A DNA stretch of 64,000 nucleotides from an uncultured Catenibacterium sp. (GCA_900540685.1 UQGS01000008.1:1-64000); one strand, 5' to 3'. Shown: positions 1-10,164, numbered from the stretch's first letter. Notes: generated from the letters alone by a model not told the origin. Program-made: numbers and translations.

Positions 1-60
1 AATCTAGTAGCGCATATGTCTGATATGCCGTATAATCTTGTTGGTATGTTTTCATCTTAA
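1..60 (+). CDS. C-terminal fragment of an unidentified gene
   Basis: Frame 1 is open from the window edge and ends in TAA at 58-60, giving about 19 residues that end MSDMPYNLVGMFSS. A strong terminator follows 15 bases later, which supports a real gene end. The fragment is too short to assign a family, and it could also be a chance open frame. Confidence 0.35.
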   Translation, partial: NLVAHMSDMPYNLVGMFSS

Positions 61-74
61 AATTAATATACCAC

Positions 75-100
75 AAAAGGCGGACCTCGGTCCGCCTTTT
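75..100. terminator. Bidirectional intrinsic terminator
   Basis: A 12-bp perfect stem (AAAAGGCGGACC, loop TC, GGTCCGCCTTTT) has A and T runs on both flanks. It can end the left-edge gene on the plus strand and the LacI regulator on the minus strand. Confidence 0.85.
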
Positions 101-127
101 GCTATTTCTGAAACTATAATGAGTTAT

Positions 128-1141
128 TTACCCGTTACAGCCCCCTTTATTCATTTCCTTTACACTTTGTCTTTTACGTATTGTGAATGGAACAATTGAG
201 CGTGTCGCAAACATGGTAGGTGTTTCTATATGTTTAATAAGCTGGACAACTGATTCCATACCTAACTGATTTGGACTGACATCAATAGAAGTTAGTGGTG
301 GTTCAGAGAAACGTGCAAAGATAGAATTATTAAAACTTACAATAGAAATATCATCAGGTACTTTCTTTCCTATTTCAGTAATCAGTCTAACCATAATGAC
401 TGCATAAATATCATCACATACCACAAATGCGCTAGGACAATCATCACTTCTTAGTAATTTAAGTATTTCGTCAGGATTATAAGAATAGCTTGAAGAAAGA
501 TTTTTAATATAGTTTTCCTTCACTTCATAACCTACTTCAGATAAAGCTTGTATATAGCCAAGACGTCGATCTGTAGAATATTGAGCTTCTTTTTTTTCAC
601 CAATATAGCCTATCTTTTGATGTCCTTTTTTTAATAAGTATTTCACTGCCTCATAGCCAGCTTGGACATTATCTGTATCCACACTGATTGATGTAATGGA
701 ATCCATTGGTGGTTTACCAATCATAATATAAGGAATCATACGTTCTCTTAAATAGTCTGTCACAGAGGATTCAATTTTTGTATTTAGGAAGATGTATCCT
801 TCACAATCCGCAATTTCCATACTTGTCTTCATTTCTCTCGTATCGGCACCAGTAATAATATGAAGACTATAACGCCCTTTATTACACATATAACTAATAC
901 CTCTTACTATTTCTAGATAGAATGGATTCTCATAGACATCTACCATAGAACGTGGAAAGACGACTCCAATATCATGTTTCTTAATATGTGACTTATCATA
1001 TACATAACCGAGTTCATCCATGACTTTACGTACTTTTTCTTTCGTTTCTTCACTAATAGAATAATGATTATTAATTGTACGAGATACAGTGGATGGAGAT
1101 ACGCCTGCTTTTTTCGCAATATCTTTAATTGTGATAGCCAT
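128..1141 (-). CDS. LacI-family transcriptional regulator (maltose-type)
   Basis: This is a 337-residue DNA-binding repressor of the LacI/GalR family. The N-terminus has the classic helix-turn-helix and hinge (ITIKDIAKKAGVSPSTVSR), followed by a periplasmic-binding-protein-like sugar-sensing domain. I chose the ATG at 1141; an upstream GTG at 1150 is part of the ribosome site GAGGTGA and is unlikely to be the start. It is divergent from the PTS/malQ/glgP operon, so control of maltodextrin use is the obvious role. The effector is not visible in the sequence. Length and domain order are normal for the family. Confidence 0.9.
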   Translation of the reverse strand: MAITIKDIAKKAGVSPSTVSRTINNHYSISEETKEKVRKVMDELGYVYDKSHIKKHDIGVVFPRSMVDVYENPFYLEIVRGISYMCNKGRYSLHIITGADTREMKTSMEIADCEGYIFLNTKIESSVTDYLRERMIPYIMIGKPPMDSITSISVDTDNVQAGYEAVKYLLKKGHQKIGYIGEKKEAQYSTDRRLGYIQALSEVGYEVKENYIKNLSSSYSYNPDEILKLLRSDDCPSAFVVCDDIYAVIMVRLITEIGKKVPDDISIVSFNNSIFARFSEPPLTSIDVSPNQLGMESVVQLIKHIETPTMFATRSIVPFTIRKRQSVKEMNKGGCNG

Positions 1142-1179
1142 TATAATCACCTCATATTCATTATACTCATTATTCGTAT

Positions 1180-1199
1180 GTTGCGCTATGGTTGCGCTA
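1180..1199. promoter_or_regulatory. Tandem GTTGCGCTA repeat, candidate operator
   Basis: The 9-mer GTTGCGCTA occurs twice, at 1180-1188 and 1191-1199. The starts are 11 bp apart, about one helical turn. It lies in the divergent region between the LacI-type regulator and the PTS operon. TTGCGC half-sites resemble maltose-repressor operators, but a direct repeat is unusual for LacI proteins, so the assignment is tentative. Confidence 0.4.
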
Positions 1200-1252
1200 A
1201 TATTTGCAGAATATGTGCGTAAATACCCTGTTTTGTTGCATAAATTCTATTG

Positions 1253-1266
1253 TGAAAGTGTTTACA
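1253..1266. promoter_or_regulatory. cre-like catabolite control site
   Basis: TGAAAGTGTTTACA matches the CcpA cre consensus TGWAANCGNTNWCA at all fixed positions but one (T for C in the central CG). It sits 69 bp upstream of the PTS gene start, where CcpA repression by a preferred sugar would be expected. Confidence 0.5.
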
Positions 1267-1334
1267 ATGATTAAAATAGGATTTGTAAGGAAAAGGGAGT
1301 AAGACATAACCTTATTAAGAAGGAGGAAAAGAAA

Positions 1335-3464
1335 ATGAGTAAGGGAAAAGTTTTATGTATGCCCCTCAAGGGTAAAGTAGTACCAATCACTGATGTCCCA
1401 GATTCTGTGTTTTCAGAAAAGATGATGGGTGATGGATGTGCCATCATTCCAGAAGATGGAAAAGTATATGCACCAGACAACTGTGTAGTAAAAATGGTCG
1501 CACCTACTAAACACGCAGTTGGTCTTGTGACTGATGATGGTATTGAAATCTTAATTCACTTTGGATTAGATACAGTTAAGTATCAAGGTGAAGGTTTTAC
1601 ATGGCATGTAAAAGAAGGCCAGACAGTAGAAAAGGGAGATTTATTATATGAAGCAGATTTAGATTTCTTTAAATCTAAAGGTGTGAATACAATGACTCCA
1701 TTCGTATTTACTAAAGAAGATGATCTTAAAGGTAAGAAGATTGTCTTAAAGAAAGGTGCTCATAATGTAAAGGATGAGATGCTTGTTATTGAAGATGTAG
1801 CTGCTCCTAAAGCAGCACCTGAAAAGAAGAAAAAGGGAATTAACTTCGACTTCTTACAGAAATTAGGTAAAGCATTAATGACAGTTATCGCAGTAATGCC
1901 TGCTGCTGGTTTAATGATTTCATTAGGTAAAGTATTCCAGATGTTTGGTGCTGATATCGCACTTGTCATGACTATTGGTTCTGTAATGGAACAGATTGGT
2001 TGGGCAGTTATCAACAACCTACATATCTTATTCGCAGCTGCTATTGGTGGTAACTGGGCTAAAGATCGTGCCGGAGGTGCATTCGCAGCCGTTATCGCAT
2101 TTATCTTAATCAATAACATCACAGGTACAATCTTTGGTGTTACAGCTGATATGGTAAATAGTAGTAAAGTTATTTATACACATACATTATTTGGTGCAAA
2201 GATTCCAGTAGCTAACTACTTCACAACAGTTCTTGGTGCTGCAGCACTTAATATGGGTGTCTTTGTAGGTATTATTGCAGGGTTTGTTGGTGGTATTGTT
2301 TACAACAAATACTATAACTTCCGTAAATTACCAGATTGCTTATCATTCTTCAATGGTAAACGTTTCGTTCCATTAATGGTTATTGTTCATTCAGTTGTTA
2401 TCGCAATTGTTATGTCAGTTGTATGGCCATTCGTTCAGGGTGGTATCAATAGCTTTGGTGTTTGGCTTGCAAACTCTAGTAAAACAGCACCAATCATCGC
2501 ACCATTCTTATATGGTATGTTAGAACGTCTATTACTGCCATTTGGTTTACATCATATGTTAACTATTCCAGTTAACTACACTTCATTTGGTGGTACATAC
2601 ACTATCATGACTGGTTTACAGAAGGGTACAAAAGTATTCGGTCAGGATCCATTATGGTTAGCTTGGGTTACAGACTTAATTAACTTAAAGAAAGCTGGAA
2701 ACATTACAGCTTACAATCACTTATTAACAACAGTTACTCCTGCTCGTTTCAAAGTAGGTCAGATGATCGGTGCAACTGGTCTATTAGCTGGTTTCGCTTA
2801 TGCAATGTATAAGAACGTAGATAAAGATAAACAGCCTAAATATAAATCAATGTTTATTTCTACATTCGTAGCTACTTTCTTAACAGGTGTTACAGAACCT
2901 CTAGAATTCATGTTTATGTTCGCAGCAGTTCCACTATATGGTGTTTATGCAGTACTTCAAGGTTTAGCTTTCGCAGCTTCTGATATTGTTCATTTAAGAG
3001 TTCATTCATTTGGTAATATCGAATTCTTAACTCGTGTTCCTATGGCAGTTCAAGCAGGTTTACTTGGTGATGTGATTAACTTCGTTATTGCCTGTGTGGT
3101 ATTCGCAGTTGTTGGTTATTTCGTTGCAAACTTCATGATCAAGAAGTTTAACTTCGCTACACCAGGTAGACTTGGTAACTATGATGATATGGAAAGTGAT
3201 GAAACTTCTACAGCACATGAAGGCAGTGCTCAGGTTGAAGCAATTATCAACTTACTTGGTGGTAGAGATAATATTCAGTTAGTTGATGCATGTATGACTC
3301 GTTTAAGAGTAACAGTTAACGATGTCAATAAAGTTGCTGATGTTGATGCTTGGAAGAAGGAAGGCGCAAAGGGTCTTCTTAAGAAAGATAACGGTGTTCA
3401 GGCTGTTTATGGACCTAAAGCCGATGTTCTTAAGTCAGATATCAATGATGCCTTAGGTAAATAA
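1335..3464 (+). CDS. PTS permease, EIIA-EIIC-EIIB fusion, glucose/maltose family
   Basis: This 709-residue phosphotransferase permease imports and phosphorylates a sugar, probably maltose or another alpha-glucoside given its neighbours. Domains run in the order EIIA (about 1-150, with the phospho-histidine region ILIHFGLDTV), a hydrophobic EIIC membrane domain (about 165-600), and EIIB (about 634-709, with the phospho-cysteine in VDACMTRLRV). The EIIA-first order is less common than EIIC-EIIB-EIIA. The start is fixed by AAGGAGGA seven bases upstream. It is the first gene of an operon with the nuclease-like gene, malQ and glgP, and a cre-like site lies upstream. Substrate assignment comes from context. 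Confidence 0.9.
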   Translation: MSKGKVLCMPLKGKVVPITDVPDSVFSEKMMGDGCAIIPEDGKVYAPDNCVVKMVAPTKHAVGLVTDDGIEILIHFGLDTVKYQGEGFTWHVKEGQTVEKGDLLYEADLDFFKSKGVNTMTPFVFTKEDDLKGKKIVLKKGAHNVKDEMLVIEDVAAPKAAPEKKKKGINFDFLQKLGKALMTVIAVMPAAGLMISLGKVFQMFGADIALVMTIGSVMEQIGWAVINNLHILFAAAIGGNWAKDRAGGAFAAVIAFILINNITGTIFGVTADMVNSSKVIYTHTLFGAKIPVANYFTTVLGAAALNMGVFVGIIAGFVGGIVYNKYYNFRKLPDCLSFFNGKRFVPLMVIVHSVVIAIVMSVVWPFVQGGINSFGVWLANSSKTAPIIAPFLYGMLERLLLPFGLHHMLTIPVNYTSFGGTYTIMTGLQKGTKVFGQDPLWLAWVTDLINLKKAGNITAYNHLLTTVTPARFKVGQMIGATGLLAGFAYAMYKNVDKDKQPKYKSMFISTFVATFLTGVTEPLEFMFMFAAVPLYGVYAVLQGLAFAASDIVHLRVHSFGNIEFLTRVPMAVQAGLLGDVINFVIACVVFAVVGYFVANFMIKKFNFATPGRLGNYDDMESDETSTAHEGSAQVEAIINLLGGRDNIQLVDACMTRLRVTVNDVNKVADVDAWKKEGAKGLLKKDNGVQAVYGPKADVLKSDINDALGK

Positions 3465-3466
3465 AT

Positions 3467-4270
3467 ATGAAGCTTATGACACTTAACACACATTCACTTA
3501 GTGAAAGTGATGAAAAGAATAAGCTCCAGACAATTGCGAATTTTATTCTAAATCATGATGTTGATGTCATTTGTTTACAAGAAGTCAATCAAAGTATGAC
3601 TGCAAAAAGTGTTTCTACCGACAGTTCTTATGTCGGTAGAGACATTATTAAAGAAGACAATTATGCACTTGGATTAAGTCAGTTACTTGGTGATCAATAC
3701 AACTGGAACTATATTCCAGTTAAAGTAGGTTATGACAGGTTTGATGAAGGTGTAGCCATCTTCTCTAAGTACCCAATTGTGAATAGTGAGAATACTTTAT
3801 TGACACAAACCAATGATTATACGTTCTGGAAGAAACGTAATTCTCTTGGAGTAGAAATAGTAAAAGAAAACAAACATTTCTGGGTTTATACAGCCCATTT
3901 AGGATGGTGGAATGATGATGAGGAACCTTTCATCAACCAATGGCATAAGCTCAATAAAGTAGCGACAAAAGAAGTCCCTGTATATCTAGCAGGAGATTTC
4001 AATGCACCTGATATTATTCCAAACCAAAGCTATGAAACTATTAAAAAAGACGGCTGGTTTGATACACGTGACTTAGCTAAAGATGTCCAAGGTCGTTTTA
4101 CTGCTCAGGGTAAAATAGACGGCTGGGATGAGGCAGTAGATGGTATGCGTATTGATTATATCTGGTGTAATAAAAAAGAACATGTAAAAAGCCATCATGT
4201 TGTATTTGATGGTACACATGAAGATGTAGTTTCTGATCATTTTGGACTATTTATGGAGGATAGTTTATGA
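3467..4270 (+). CDS. Endonuclease/exonuclease/phosphatase-family protein
   Basis: This 267-residue protein has the EEP fold signatures: an N-terminal LMTLNTHSL strand, the metal-binding glutamate in ICLQEVNQ, AGDFNAPD, and a C-terminal SDHFGLF. Members of this superfamily cut phosphodiester or phosphomonoester bonds. The real substrate here is unknown. It starts two bases after the PTS gene and overlaps malQ by four bases (ATGA), so it is part of the maltose operon. A role on a phosphorylated sugar or regulator is possible but unproven. Confidence 0.8.
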   Translation: MKLMTLNTHSLSESDEKNKLQTIANFILNHDVDVICLQEVNQSMTAKSVSTDSSYVGRDIIKEDNYALGLSQLLGDQYNWNYIPVKVGYDRFDEGVAIFSKYPIVNSENTLLTQTNDYTFWKKRNSLGVEIVKENKHFWVYTAHLGWWNDDEEPFINQWHKLNKVATKEVPVYLAGDFNAPDIIPNQSYETIKKDGWFDTRDLAKDVQGRFTAQGKIDGWDEAVDGMRIDYIWCNKKEHVKSHHVVFDGTHEDVVSDHFGLFMEDSL

Positions 4271-5751
4271 GAAAAAGTGGTGTGTTATTATCCGTATCAT
4301 CTTTACCTAGTAAGTATGGTATTGGTTGTTTTGATGAAGCTGCTTATAAGTTTGTAGATGATCTTGTAGAAGCTAAACAAACATATTGGCAGATTCTCCC
4401 TTTAGGTATTACTGGTTATGGTGATTCACCTTATCAGTCATTCTCTACTTTTGCAGGTAACCCATATTTTATTTCATTAGATGAGTTTGTGAAATGTGGT
4501 TATTTAAAAGAAGAAGATCTACCAGAGGCAGATATAAACAGTGATTATGTGGATTATTCTTATCTCTATGAAAATAGATATGCTTTATTAAAGAAAGCCT
4601 ATGAGAATTCACATATTACTGAAAATGAAGATTTTAAAGCTTACTGTAAGGACAATGCATGGTGGCTAGAAGATTATGCATTATTTATGGCCATTAAGGC
4701 GTCCTATGATAATCAGGGCTGGGAAAACTGGCCTTTAGAATTACGTTTAAGAAATGATGCGTCCCTTACCGAAAAACGTAATGAACTCAGTGATGACATT
4801 AATTACCATAAGTTCTTACAGTACTATGTATGGAAACAATGGTATGCATTAAAGGATTATGCGAATAGTAAAGGGGTAGAAATTATTGGTGATATTCCTA
4901 TTTATGTCGCATTTGATTCATCTGATGTATGGGGACAGCCAGAATTATTCCAGCTAGATCCTGAAGTAAAACCTACTGCAGTTGCAGGTGTACCACCTGA
5001 TGGTTTCTCTGCTGATGGACAACTTTGGGGTAATCCACTATATGACTGGAAGAAACATAAAGAAACTGGTTATGCATGGTGGATTCAAAGAATTGCCTAT
5101 TGTAAAAAAGCATATGATGTTGTACGTATTGACCATTTCAGAGGTTTTGATGAATATTTCTCAATCCCTTATGGTGATACAACTGCAAGAAATGGTCATT
5201 GGGAAAAAGGTCCAGGTTATGACTTATTCAAGACAGTTGAAGAGTCTTTAGGAAAGTTAAATGTAATCGCAGAAGACTTAGGCTATTTAACTGAAACAGT
5301 GAAACAGATGGTTGCTGATTGTGGTTATCCAGGTATGAAGGTATTTGAGTTCGCATTTGATTCACGTGATTCTTCTGGTACAAGCAACTACCTACCTCAC
5401 AACTATACAGAGAATTCAGTTGTTTATACTGGAACTCATGACAATGAAACAATGATCGGATGGCTGAAGAACATTCTGCCTGAAGAAAGACAGATGTTGA
5501 AGGACTATCTACACTATGATGGTGAAGATGACACTGTATTAGTGGATATGAGTATTGATTGTATTATGGCAAGTGTAAGTGATAAGTGCATTGTACCAAT
5601 GCAGGATTACTTAAAGCTTGATAATACAGCGCGTATGAATAAACCTAATACTTTAGGTAATAACTGGATGTGGCGTTTAGATAAGAACGCGTTTAATGAT
5701 GAATTAAAGGAACGAATGCGTGACATTACAGTAAAAACAAACCGTATTTAA
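4267..5751 (+). CDS. malQ: 4-alpha-glucanotransferase (amylomaltase, GH77)
   Basis: MalQ moves alpha-1,4-glucan segments between maltodextrins, releasing glucose and lengthening chains for phosphorolysis in the cytosol. The 494-residue length is typical of GH77. The catalytic motifs are intact: the nucleophile aspartate in [14 protein letters not shown], the acid/base glutamate in [10 protein letters not shown], and the third aspartate in [11 protein letters not shown]. The start overlaps the preceding stop (ATGA), a sign of translational coupling. glgP follows 14 bases later. Confidence 0.95.
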   Translation: MRKSGVLLSVSSLPSKYGIGCFDEAAYKFVDDLVEAKQTYWQILPLGITGYGDSPYQSFSTFAGNPYFISLDEFVKCGYLKEEDLPEADINSDYVDYSYLYENRYALLKKAYENSHITENEDFKAYCKDNAWWLEDYALFMAIKASYDNQGWENWPLELRLRNDASLTEKRNELSDDINYHKFLQYYVWKQWYALKDYANSKGVEIIGDIPIYVAFDSSDVWGQPELFQLDPEVKPTAVAGVPPDGFSADGQLWGNPLYDWKKHKETGYAWWIQRIAYCKKAYDVVRIDHFRGFDEYFSIPYGDTTARNGHWEKGPGYDLFKTVEESLGKLNVIAEDLGYLTETVKQMVADCGYPGMKVFEFAFDSRDSSGTSNYLPHNYTENSVVYTGTHDNETMIGWLKNILPEERQMLKDYLHYDGEDDTVLVDMSIDCIMASVSDKCIVPMQDYLKLDNTARMNKPNTLGNNWMWRLDKNAFNDELKERMRDITVKTNRI

Positions 5752-5765
5752 AGGAGATTTTAAGA

Positions 5766-8033
5766 ATGGATGTTAAGACGTTAATTAATACAAGAGTTCA
5801 GGAGTTATTTAATCTTTCAATAAAAGATTGTTCGAATGAACAAGCTTATATTGCATTATTAAGTGTTGTAAAAGACTTACTTGATGATAAGAAGACAATT
5901 GAAGGTAACCGTAAGGTTTATTATTTCTCTGCTGAATTCTTAATTGGTAAACTTATGAGTAATAATCTTATTAACTTAGGTATTCGTAAGGAAGTAAAGG
6001 AATTATTCAAAGAAAACGGAAAGAGTTTAGAAGAAATTGAAGAAATAGAAGCTGAACCTTCACTAGGTAATGGTGGGCTAGGTCGATTAGCTGCTTGTTT
6101 CTTAGATTCAATCGCAACTTTAGACCTGCCTGGTGATGGTGTTGGTTTAAATTATCATTTAGGTTTATTCAAACAGGTATTTGAATACAACAAACAGTGC
6201 GAAACACCAAACCCTTGGATTAATGATCACTCTTGGCTCATTCCTACAAACAAACATTATACTGTTGAATTTAAGGACTTTTCATTAAAGTCTCAATTAT
6301 ATGATTTAGATGTATTAGGCTATAAAGGAAATAAGAATAAATTACACTTATTTGATATTGCATCTGTAGATGAATCAATGGTGCATGATGGTATTTCATT
6401 TGATAAATCAAATATCGTACGTAACTTGACTTTATTCCTTTATCCAGATGATAGTGATGAAGCAGGTAGAAAACTTCGTATCTATCAGCAGTATTTCATG
6501 GTATCTAATGGAGCACAGATGATCCTTGAAGATATCAAGAGTAAAGGAATCAGTTTAACTGATTTAGATAAGCATGTATGTATCCAGATCAATGATACAC
6601 ACCCATCAATGGTTATTCCTGAATTGATCCGCCTTCTTATGAAAGAAGGACTTACAATGAAGCAGGCTATTGACATTACTTCTAAAACATGTGCTTATAC
6701 AAACCATACTATTCTTGCAGAAGCACTTGAAAAATGGCCATTGTCTTATCTAGAAGAAATCGTGCCTCAGTTAGTACCTATTATTGAAGCATTAGATGCT
6801 GTTGCGAAAGAAAGATCTACTAATGAAAAGGTCGCAATCATTGATAATAATAAGTTAGTTCATATGGCACACATGGATATCCACTTTGGATTCTCTATCA
6901 ATGGTGTGGCTTCTATTCATACAGATATTTTAAAGAATACTGAATTACATGACTTCTATGAACTTTACCCAACACACTTTAACAACAAAACAAACGGTAT
7001 TACATTTAGAAGATGGTTATTATCATGTAATGAAGAATTAACTGATTTCATTGATAGTCTTATTGGTGAAGGCTATAAACAAGATGCTAGTGAATTAGAG
7101 AAATTACAGAAATATTTAGATGATGAAGTTGTTTTAAATAAACTACTTACAATCAAACAGGAAAAGAAAACACAACTTGCGAGCGTAATCAAAGAAAAAG
7201 AAGGCATTGAGCTTGATCCTTCTTCTATCTTCGATGTTCAGGTTAAGAGACTACATGAATATAAACGTCAGCAGATGAATGTGTTATATATCATCTACCA
7301 GTACTTAAGAATTAAAGCCGGTCATAAGCCTGCACATACTATTACATGTATCTTTGGCGCAAAAGCAGCTCCTGCATATATCCTCGCAAAAGATATCGTC
7401 CATACACTCCTTTGTCTGCAGCAGTTGATTGACAATGATCCAGAAGTATCTCCTTACTTAAAAGTAGTCATGGTAGAAAACTATAATGTTACTTATGCAG
7501 AATCTATTATTCCTGCAGCTGATTTCTCTGAACAGATTTCCCTTGCTTCAAAAGAAGCCTCTGGTACATCTAATATGAAATTCATGTTGAACGGTGCAGT
7601 CACATTAGGTACTGATGATGGTGCCAATGTCGAGATACATGAATTTGTAGGTGACGATAATATTTATATCTTTGGTGCTAAAGCTGATACAGTTATTGAC
7701 CATTATGCAAAGGGTGATTATCATCCTCAGGATATCTTAAACAATGATCCTGAATTAAGAACACTTGTTGATTTTATTGTCAGTGATGAAATGAAATCAG
7801 TGGGTGATCCTGAATCACTTGAAAGATTACATAATGATATGTCATACAAAGATTGGTTTATGGCATTACTTGATGCAAGAGACTATATTGAAACTAAAGT
7901 ACGTGCTATCAATGATTATAAAGATAGAAAAACATGGGCTAAGAAGATGTTAGTTAATATTTCTAAGGCTGGTTTCTTCTCTAGTGATAGAACTATTGCA
8001 CAGTATAATGAAGATATTTGGAAATTAAAATAA
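5766..8033 (+). CDS. glgP: Glycogen/maltodextrin phosphorylase
   Basis: The enzyme uses phosphate to release glucose-1-phosphate from alpha-1,4-glucans, with pyridoxal phosphate as cofactor. The protein is 755 residues. The substrate motif [18 protein letters not shown] and the PLP-lysine segment [13 protein letters not shown] are present, followed by [20 protein letters not shown] lies nine bases upstream of the start. It is the last gene of the maltose operon, before a terminator. Whether glycogen or maltodextrin is the main substrate cannot be told; the context favours maltodextrin. Confidence 0.95.
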   Translation: MDVKTLINTRVQELFNLSIKDCSNEQAYIALLSVVKDLLDDKKTIEGNRKVYYFSAEFLIGKLMSNNLINLGIRKEVKELFKENGKSLEEIEEIEAEPSLGNGGLGRLAACFLDSIATLDLPGDGVGLNYHLGLFKQVFEYNKQCETPNPWINDHSWLIPTNKHYTVEFKDFSLKSQLYDLDVLGYKGNKNKLHLFDIASVDESMVHDGISFDKSNIVRNLTLFLYPDDSDEAGRKLRIYQQYFMVSNGAQMILEDIKSKGISLTDLDKHVCIQINDTHPSMVIPELIRLLMKEGLTMKQAIDITSKTCAYTNHTILAEALEKWPLSYLEEIVPQLVPIIEALDAVAKERSTNEKVAIIDNNKLVHMAHMDIHFGFSINGVASIHTDILKNTELHDFYELYPTHFNNKTNGITFRRWLLSCNEELTDFIDSLIGEGYKQDASELEKLQKYLDDEVVLNKLLTIKQEKKTQLASVIKEKEGIELDPSSIFDVQVKRLHEYKRQQMNVLYIIYQYLRIKAGHKPAHTITCIFGAKAAPAYILAKDIVHTLLCLQQLIDNDPEVSPYLKVVMVENYNVTYAESIIPAADFSEQISLASKEASGTSNMKFMLNGAVTLGTDDGANVEIHEFVGDDNIYIFGAKADTVIDHYAKGDYHPQDILNNDPELRTLVDFIVSDEMKSVGDPESLERLHNDMSYKDWFMALLDARDYIETKVRAINDYKDRKTWAKKMLVNISKAGFFSSDRTIAQYNEDIWKLK

Positions 8034-8041
8034 TCTCCTAG

Positions 8042-8071
8042 TCAGGGTTCTTAAGGAACTCTGATTTTTTT
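8042..8071 (+). terminator. Terminator of the maltose operon
   Basis: Nine-bp stem TCAGGGTTC / GAACTCTGA (one G-T pair), 5-nt loop, then seven T. It is 9 bp past the glgP stop. Confidence 0.85.
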
Positions 8072-8119
8072 ATTGATTTTATTGCTTATATACTTTATTT
8101 TATTTACGAGGTGTATAAA

Positions 8120-9322
8120 ATGAAAAGAAATTATCCAAGTATTATTATTACTCCTGAAGGAGAAAAATGGCTCGATAAAGGGCAGATGTGGATGTATAAG
8201 AATAATCTAGGTAGTCTAGATGATTCTATTGAGAATGGTTCTTTAGTTGATATTATGACAACTAAGGGACGTTATTTAGGTACAGGTTTTCTTTCTAAAG
8301 AAAGTCATATCACAGTACGTATCTTAACTAAGGATCAAAATGAAGTGATTGATAGAGAGTTCTTTAAAAAGAGAATTCAGTTTGCGTATGATTTTAGAAA
8401 GACAGTAGAAAAAGATAATTTGACTAACTGCCGTCTTGTATTTGGTGAAGCTGATAGCTTACCAGGCTTAACTGCAGACCGTTATAATGAAATCATTGTG
8501 ACTCAGATTACATCTTATGGTTTAGATTTAATCAAGGACATGATCTATGAATTATTATTAGAAGTATTAAAAGAAGATGGTCAGAATGTATCTGCCATCT
8601 ATGAAAGAAATGATGTTAAAGTACGTGCAAAGGAAGGTCTAGAACTCTATAAAGGATTCTGGAAACCTAGCACATTATCTACTACAACAGTTATTGATGA
8701 AAATGGTTTAAAATTGAATGTAGATGTAGAAAATGGTCAAAAGACAGGGTACTTCCTAGATCAGAAATCTAATAGAGTATTACTCAGAAACATGTCTGCA
8801 GGTAAGACAGTATTAGACTGTTTTAGTCATACAGGTGGTTTCGCATTAAATGCGGCTTTTGGTGGGGCTAAACATGTCACTGCCGTAGATGTTTCTCAGA
8901 CAGCTTTAGATCAAGGTCTTGCGAACGCAAAGATGAACCACTTAGAAGAAAGAATGTCTTTTGTACAGGATGATGTCTTTGATTACTTAGATAAATGCCA
9001 TCAGGGACAATATGATATTATTGTCTTAGATCCACCTGCATTTACTAAATCAAGAAGAACTGTCAATCATGCATATAATGGCTATAAGAATATTAATATG
9101 AAAGCCATGAAACTATTAAGACAGGGTGGATATCTTATTACATGCAGCTGTTCACGTTTTATGGAAACTGCACTCTTTGAGAGAATGTTAAGAGAATCCG
9201 CAAATGAATGTGGAGTGACTTTAAAACAGGTATCTGTCACTCAACAGAATGCCGATCACCCAATACTATGGACTATGGAAGAAACATCTTACTTAAAATT
9301 CTATATCTTCCAAATCATCTAG
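8120..9322 (+). CDS. Class I SAM-dependent rRNA methyltransferase (RlmI type)
   Basis: This 400-residue enzyme is predicted to methylate a cytosine in large-subunit rRNA. The N-terminus is a PUA-like RNA-binding domain (about 1-75). The C-terminal half is a Rossmann methyltransferase with the SAM motif VLDCFSHTGGFALNAA and the active-site motif VLDPPAFTKSRR, followed by a cysteine motif ITCSCSRF. I start it at the ATG at 8120 because the GTG at 8111 lies inside the ribosome site GAGGTG. It appears monocistronic. The exact rRNA position is not predictable from sequence. Confidence 0.88.
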   Translation: MKRNYPSIIITPEGEKWLDKGQMWMYKNNLGSLDDSIENGSLVDIMTTKGRYLGTGFLSKESHITVRILTKDQNEVIDREFFKKRIQFAYDFRKTVEKDNLTNCRLVFGEADSLPGLTADRYNEIIVTQITSYGLDLIKDMIYELLLEVLKEDGQNVSAIYERNDVKVRAKEGLELYKGFWKPSTLSTTTVIDENGLKLNVDVENGQKTGYFLDQKSNRVLLRNMSAGKTVLDCFSHTGGFALNAAFGGAKHVTAVDVSQTALDQGLANAKMNHLEERMSFVQDDVFDYLDKCHQGQYDIIVLDPPAFTKSRRTVNHAYNGYKNINMKAMKLLRQGGYLITCSCSRFMETALFERMLRESANECGVTLKQVSVTQQNADHPILWTMEETSYLKFYIFQII

Positions 9323-9942
9323 AAGTCTTCGGACTTCTTTTTTAATGCTTCAAAAAAGCTGTTTTTGTATATATAGCTTAACTTAAATATCTTTTGTTTA
9401 ATATAGATCTCTAATTGATTAATTTTTGTAATATGACGCGTATTAATACATGTGTTCTTGTTGATCTGTACAATCTTTTTAGAATCTATCTCTTCTAAGA
9501 TCTCTTTTAAAGGCTTATAGAGGTGATAGTTCTTTTCTTTTGTATATATTGTAGTCAGATGTTCATGTGTCTCTATATAGATAATATGATTGATAGGGAT
9601 AGAAATATCCTGATATTCATACTTGAAATGATAATAATCACGAGAATAAAGATATGTGGATAATATGAAAGGTATATCCCTTTCTAGACTTTCTTCAAAT
9701 ATATAGTAAAAGGGCTGATAAAAGACAGTTTCAGGACCTAATGGAAGATCTGTCACAATCACAATAAAAGCTTTATTATTTATATTTCTTATTCTTGGTA
9801 TATCTTCAAATGTATCAGTAAAATATAAATCTGCCAGAATAAGAGTATTGGCTATTGTATAAGGGTGATGTAGATGATAATCAAGTATGTTGGTTATTCT
9901 TTCTGTTATATGAGAATTTGAATGTATAATTGAAATAATCAT
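9319..9942 (-). CDS. LytTR-domain DNA-binding regulator
   Basis: The protein has 207 residues. The C-terminal half (about 105-207) matches the LytTR DNA-binding domain: IPINHIIYIETHEHLTTIYT, then YHLYKPLKEILEEI and a basic end. The N-terminal half has the size of a receiver domain but lacks the usual acidic pocket and a clear DxxxPxxxG phospho-aspartate, so it may be a degenerate receiver. GGGAG lies four bases before the ATG. It is convergent with the methyltransferase gene (4-bp overlap). No histidine kinase is nearby. Its upstream region holds a terminator-like hairpin. Confidence 0.7.
   Translation of the reverse strand: MIISIIHSNSHITERITNILDYHLHHPYTIANTLILADLYFTDTFEDIPRIRNINNKAFIVIVTDLPLGPETVFYQPFYYIFEESLERDIPFILSTYLYSRDYYHFKYEYQDISIPINHIIYIETHEHLTTIYTKEKNYHLYKPLKEILEEIDSKKIVQINKNTCINTRHITKINQLEIYIKQKIFKLSYIYKNSFFEALKKKSEDF
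9322..9343 (+). terminator. Intrinsic terminator
   Basis: Stem GAAGTC, tetraloop TTCG, GACTTC, then six T. It overlaps the 3' end of the convergent LytTR gene. Confidence 0.8.
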
Positions 9943-9966
9943 AATCTCCCACCACCTATTACATAA

Positions 9967-9993
9967 AATAAAAAAGGACTACTAATAGTCCTT
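9967..9993 (-). terminator. Terminator or attenuator ahead of the LytTR gene
   Basis: On the minus strand the stem AAGGACTA, loop TTAG, TAGTCCTT is followed by a T run. It lies only 25 bp before the LytTR ATG with no annotated gene feeding it, so it either ends a short leftward RNA or attenuates LytTR transcription. Confidence 0.6.
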
Positions 9994-10055
9994 AAGCGTG
10001 TAAACACACTGTTATAGCTTCCGTGAACACAATACATGAATAACTCTATATATGA

Positions 10056-10071
10056 CATGATATATATCATG
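10056..10071. promoter_or_regulatory. Perfect 16-bp palindrome, candidate operator
   Basis: CATGATATATATCATG is its own reverse complement. Related TCATGA blocks recur nearby (10068, 10087). It lies in the divergent 234-bp region between the LytTR and XRE genes and may bind either protein. Confidence 0.45.
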
Positions 10072-10114
10072 AAACGAAAAATAATGTCATGAAAGCTATG
10101 AAAATGAGAATTTT

Positions 10115-10139
10115 ACGCTCATGAGCGCCATACGCTCAT
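10115..10139. promoter_or_regulatory. CGCTCATGAGCG palindrome with a repeated half-site
   Basis: The 12-bp palindrome CGCTCATGAGCG (10116-10127) is followed by a second copy of ACGCTCAT at 10132, 17 bp after the first. It sits just before the XRE gene, which suggests autoregulation. Confidence 0.45.
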
Positions 10140-10147
10140 ATTTATTT

Positions 10148-10164
10148 CTATGCTTAAGGCATAG
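10148..10164 (+). promoter_or_regulatory. Hairpin touching the XRE ribosome site
   Basis: The stem CTATGC / GCATAG with loop TTAAG ends on the first base of the ribosome site GAGG. It may modulate translation of the regulator that starts at 10177. Confidence 0.4.

Noticed and set aside
1760..2122. Minus-strand open frame inside the PTS gene
   Set aside because: Shadow frame, no ribosome site, and the opposite strand encodes the EIIC domain.
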